A DNA stretch of 64,000 nucleotides. It comes from Paraburkholderia aromaticivorans (GTDB lineage Bacteria; Pseudomonadota; Gammaproteobacteria; Burkholderiales; Burkholderiaceae). Of this stretch, positions 62,171 through 64,000 are shown piece by piece (positions within the stretch are counted from its first letter, which is position 1; each line of letters starts with the position of its first letter). The stretch covers positions 1,736,001 to 1,800,000 of the forward strand of contig NZ_CP051514.1 of the NCBI RefSeq assembly GCF_012689525.1, given 5' to 3'. Below the pieces are notes generated by a model. That model was not told the DNA's origin and ran no database searches. It was given only the letters and a program-made list of their open reading frames with translations. The translations under genes and the position numbers were made by a program.

Positions 62171-63179
62171 AAGGCAAAGCCATTGTTCGTCGTCGAACTT
62201 CGCCGCGCTGCTACAGGAATTCTTCGTTGAGCGGCTAATGCAACAACGGGCAGTCAGCCCGCAGACGATAGCCAGTTATCGGGATACCTTTCGACTATTC
62301 CTTCAGTTTGCTCAGGCGCGTCTGCATAAGTCGCCTGTCGAGCTGGCGTTAGCAGACATCAACGTGGATCTGGTGCTGGCCTTCCTTCGTCATCTGGAGG
62401 ACAACCGGCATAATTGCGCGCGCACCCGGAATTCGCGGCTTGTTGCCATCCGTTCATTTCTGAAGTACGCAGCCCTCAAGGATATTTCTTCGCTGGCTGT
62501 TATCCAAAGCACTCTAGCTATCCCAATGAAGCGCTTCGACAGGCCGCTCATCGGCCACCTGTCGCGTGACGAGATCGAGGCACTACTCGCCGCACCCGAC
62601 CCCAACACCTGGTGCGGGCAGCGGGACCGGGTACTGTTTGCAACGCTATACAATACTGGCGCACGCGTTTCCGAACTGATCGGTCTGCGGGTGGGTGACG
62701 TCGTTCTGGATAAGGCGCCCTGTGCACATATCCACGGCAAAGGCCGGAAACAGCGCACCGTACCGTTGTGGCGCTCAACCGCGAGCCAAATCAGAAGCTG
62801 GTTGCCGCGGATCCGGTCATCGCCTGATCAGATTCTGTTTCCGAATCGCTCGGGGAACCCGATGACGCGATCCAACGTTACGGATCGGCTCAAACTCGCA
62901 GCGCGGACAGCCACCAGGCAATGCCCTCAACTATCAAGCCATCCCATTTCACCGCATGTCATCCGGCACTCGACTGGGACTCATCTGCTGCAATCGGGCG
63001 TTGACCTGAGTGTCATTGCACTGTGGCTTGGACACGAAAGCCCAGCGACTACTCACATGTACGTCGAGGCCGACCTCGCGATGAAGGAGCGTGCGCTCAA
63101 TACTTTGCAACCACCTCACAGCAGAATCGCGCGATATCGACCGCCCGATCGCTTGATGCAGTTCCTGGAAAGCTTGTAA
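62163..63179 (+). CDS. ritC: Inner RitC tyrosine recombinase
   Basis: A 338-residue recombinase: N-terminal FFVERLMQQRAVSPQTIASYRDTF, Arg in YNTGARVSELIGL, SPHVIRHSTGTHLLQSG, and LWLGHESPATTHMYVE. ATG 62163 overlaps the ritB stop by eight bases; the earlier in-frame start would overlap far more. Its TAA lies two bases before the right-end ATGCGCAG site, so the gene reaches the element terminus. It is a close relative of the outer ritC that this element has split. Confidence 0.94.
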   Translation: MSKRQSHCSSSNFAALLQEFFVERLMQQRAVSPQTIASYRDTFRLFLQFAQARLHKSPVELALADINVDLVLAFLRHLEDNRHNCARTRNSRLVAIRSFLKYAALKDISSLAVIQSTLAIPMKRFDRPLIGHLSRDEIEALLAAPDPNTWCGQRDRVLFATLYNTGARVSELIGLRVGDVVLDKAPCAHIHGKGRKQRTVPLWRSTASQIRSWLPRIRSSPDQILFPNRSGNPMTRSNVTDRLKLAARTATRQCPQLSSHPISPHVIRHSTGTHLLQSGVDLSVIALWLGHESPATTHMYVEADLAMKERALNTLQPPHSRIARYRPPDRLMQFLESL

Positions 63180-63181
63180 TT

Positions 63182-63263
63182 ATGCGCAGTTCACACCACG
63201 GATCCGCCATCCACAGCCCATCGCAGAAGAACGAATTGGCGTCTGTGGCGCGGAACTGCGCAT
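63182..63263. repeat. Paired sites ATGCGCAG/CTGCGCAT, right end of inner RIT
   Basis: ATGCGCAG at 63182-63189 and CTGCGCAT at 63256-63263, starts 74 bp apart, the same as the left end. The inverted end continues to 63287. Confidence 0.82.
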
Positions 63264-63287
63264 ATTCCCGAGATCGTCATAGTTCCG

Positions 63288-63851
63288 ACCCTTTCCGATT
63301 ACCCTCACGTGTGCGCCGGTGCCAAGCACCACATCCTCGCGATTGAGTCCCGTCATCTCGGACAGGCGCAGACCGGTCTGTACCGCGACCAATAGAAAGG
63401 CGTGGTCGCGCCGGCCAGACCACGTGCCTTGATCAGGCGCGGCAAGCAAGGCGTCGACTTCTGGATGCGTCAGAAAGTGAATCAGCGTACGGGTGAAGCG
63501 CTTGCTGGGGATGGCAAGCACCCGTTGGATCTGGGCGGCATGGTCTGGTGCTTCGTAAGCGGCGTAGCGAAAGAAAGAGTGAATCGCCGCGAGGCGCAGA
63601 TTTCTGGTGCGAACACTAACGCCCTGGTTCTTCTCAATTTCGTCCAGGAACGCGACGATCAGAGGAGTATCGATGTCTTCGAGGTTTAGCTGCGACGGTG
63701 ACTTATGCAGGCGCTGCTGCACGAACTTAAGGAATTGACGATAGGAATCGCGATAGGCACCGATGGTGTGAGGACTCGCCTGACGCTCTTGCATCAGGCG
63801 CTGCGTGAAGAACCGCTCCAGTAACGGAGCAAAGGTGGCAGCTTTATTCAT
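63288..63851 (-). pseudogene. ritC: Outer ritC, N-terminal part
   Basis: 188 codons from ATG 63851: LLERFFTQRLMQERQASPHTIG, Arg in VQTGLRLSEMTGL, up to VRVIGKG. It then runs into the inner RIT. The remainder is at 58609-58175. Overlap of its ATG with the ritB stop (ATGA) matches the coupling seen in RIT operons. Confidence 0.92.
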
Positions 63852-64000
63852 GGCCGGTCCTCCCAGAGTTGTTCGAGCCGGCGCATCGCCTCGCGCATCA
63901 GTTCAGGCGAGCCGTTCAGATACCACTGGGTATCCGCGACGTGAGCATGGCCGAGGTAGGCTGACAGGATGGGCAGACGGCGCTCCGGGTCATCTCCAGA
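63848..64000 (-). CDS. ritB: Outer RitB tyrosine recombinase, C-terminal end only
   Basis: The last 50 codons are in the window: ILSAYLGHAHVADTQWYLNGSPELMREAMRR. The GH and Tyr of the active site are recognisable and align with the inner RitB end. The gene continues past the right edge. TGA 63850-63848 overlaps the ritC ATG. Confidence 0.9.
   Translation of the reverse strand, partial: SGDDPERRLPILSAYLGHAHVADTQWYLNGSPELMREAMRRLEQLWEDRP

Larger units (their letters stand above)
58632..63287 (+). mobile_element. Inner RIT element with ritABC, inserted in outer ritC
   Basis: The ends are imperfect inverted repeats of about 105 bp, beginning CGGAACTATGACGA at both sides. Inside are three overlapping tyrosine recombinase genes on the forward strand, the hallmark of RIT elements. 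Its removal (with the 22 extra left bases) restores outer ritC at a GGT/CGC codon boundary. An IS5-family element sits within its ritA. Confidence 0.9.
58053..64000 (-). mobile_element. Outer RIT (recombinases in trio) element, reverse orientation, partial
   Basis: The left end is placed by analogy with the inner RIT: paired inverted sites 75 bp apart at 58077 and 58152, followed by the ritC stop. ritC is split by the inner RIT (C-part 58175-58609, N-part 63288-63851), and the end of ritB is seen at 63848-64000. The rest lies beyond the window. Confidence 0.82.

Noticed and set aside
1..64000. tRNA, rRNA or CRISPR-Cas genes
   Set aside because: No tRNA cloverleaf, rRNA sequence, CRISPR array or cas gene was noticed on either strand; a covariance-model search would be needed to exclude small RNAs.

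Overview
The window looks like a chromosomal or megaplasmid segment of a Burkholderiales bacterium of the Paraburkholderia/Caballeronia type. This rests on high GC, three 'AQSSVTLYG'-type trimeric porins, a class I PHA synthase, and many AraC and LysR regulators. No rRNA, tRNA or CRISPR array was seen. Product names come from motif reading and memory of families, not from searches.

Positions 1-15.3 kb carry acyl-CoA and storage metabolism. They hold a partial BKACE-type enzyme with a divergent AraC regulator, a MaoC hydratase overlapping a PHA synthase, a porin, a large MalT-like LuxR regulator, a UspA-hemerythrin fusion, a BON protein, an AraC regulator and an acyl-CoA dehydrogenase. About 320 bp spanning the AraC end and the dehydrogenase start is duplicated in degraded form upstream of the MaoC gene. 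Positions 15.3-25.7 kb are gene-poor and eroded: broken ETF-QO, SET, HU, IS3, CoA-transferase and SDR genes lie among an intact PAS kinase, a BON lipoprotein, a complete IS1595-type element, a ferritin-like diiron protein and an AraC regulator.

Positions 25.9-46.4 kb are catabolic and transport cargo. They contain ornithine cyclodeaminase with a convergent Lrp gene; a same-strand LysR, MFS, porin, amidase and M20 amidohydrolase set; a RES/Xre toxin-antitoxin pair with a palindromic operator; a ddpX-ABC operon for D-Ala-D-Ala; a third porin; a small secreted protein; and a DUF3268-like protein.

Positions 47-64 kb are a stack of mobile elements whose insertion points can be read from the genes they split. 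An IS21 istA fragment abuts an IS91-family element (IS91-1). A 5.8 kb GInt-type island made only of ginABCD is inserted in the IS91-1 transposase; removing it with one copy of a 6-bp core restores an in-frame transposase. A second IS91 element (IS91-2, transposase plus tyrosine recombinase) cuts the IS91-1 recombinase. Next comes a RIT (recombinases in trio) element in reverse orientation. Its ritC is split by a second, forward RIT, whose ritA is split by an IS5-family element. Removing each insert restores an open frame, so the relative order of most insertions can be deduced. About ten tyrosine recombinase genes or pieces lie within 15 kb.
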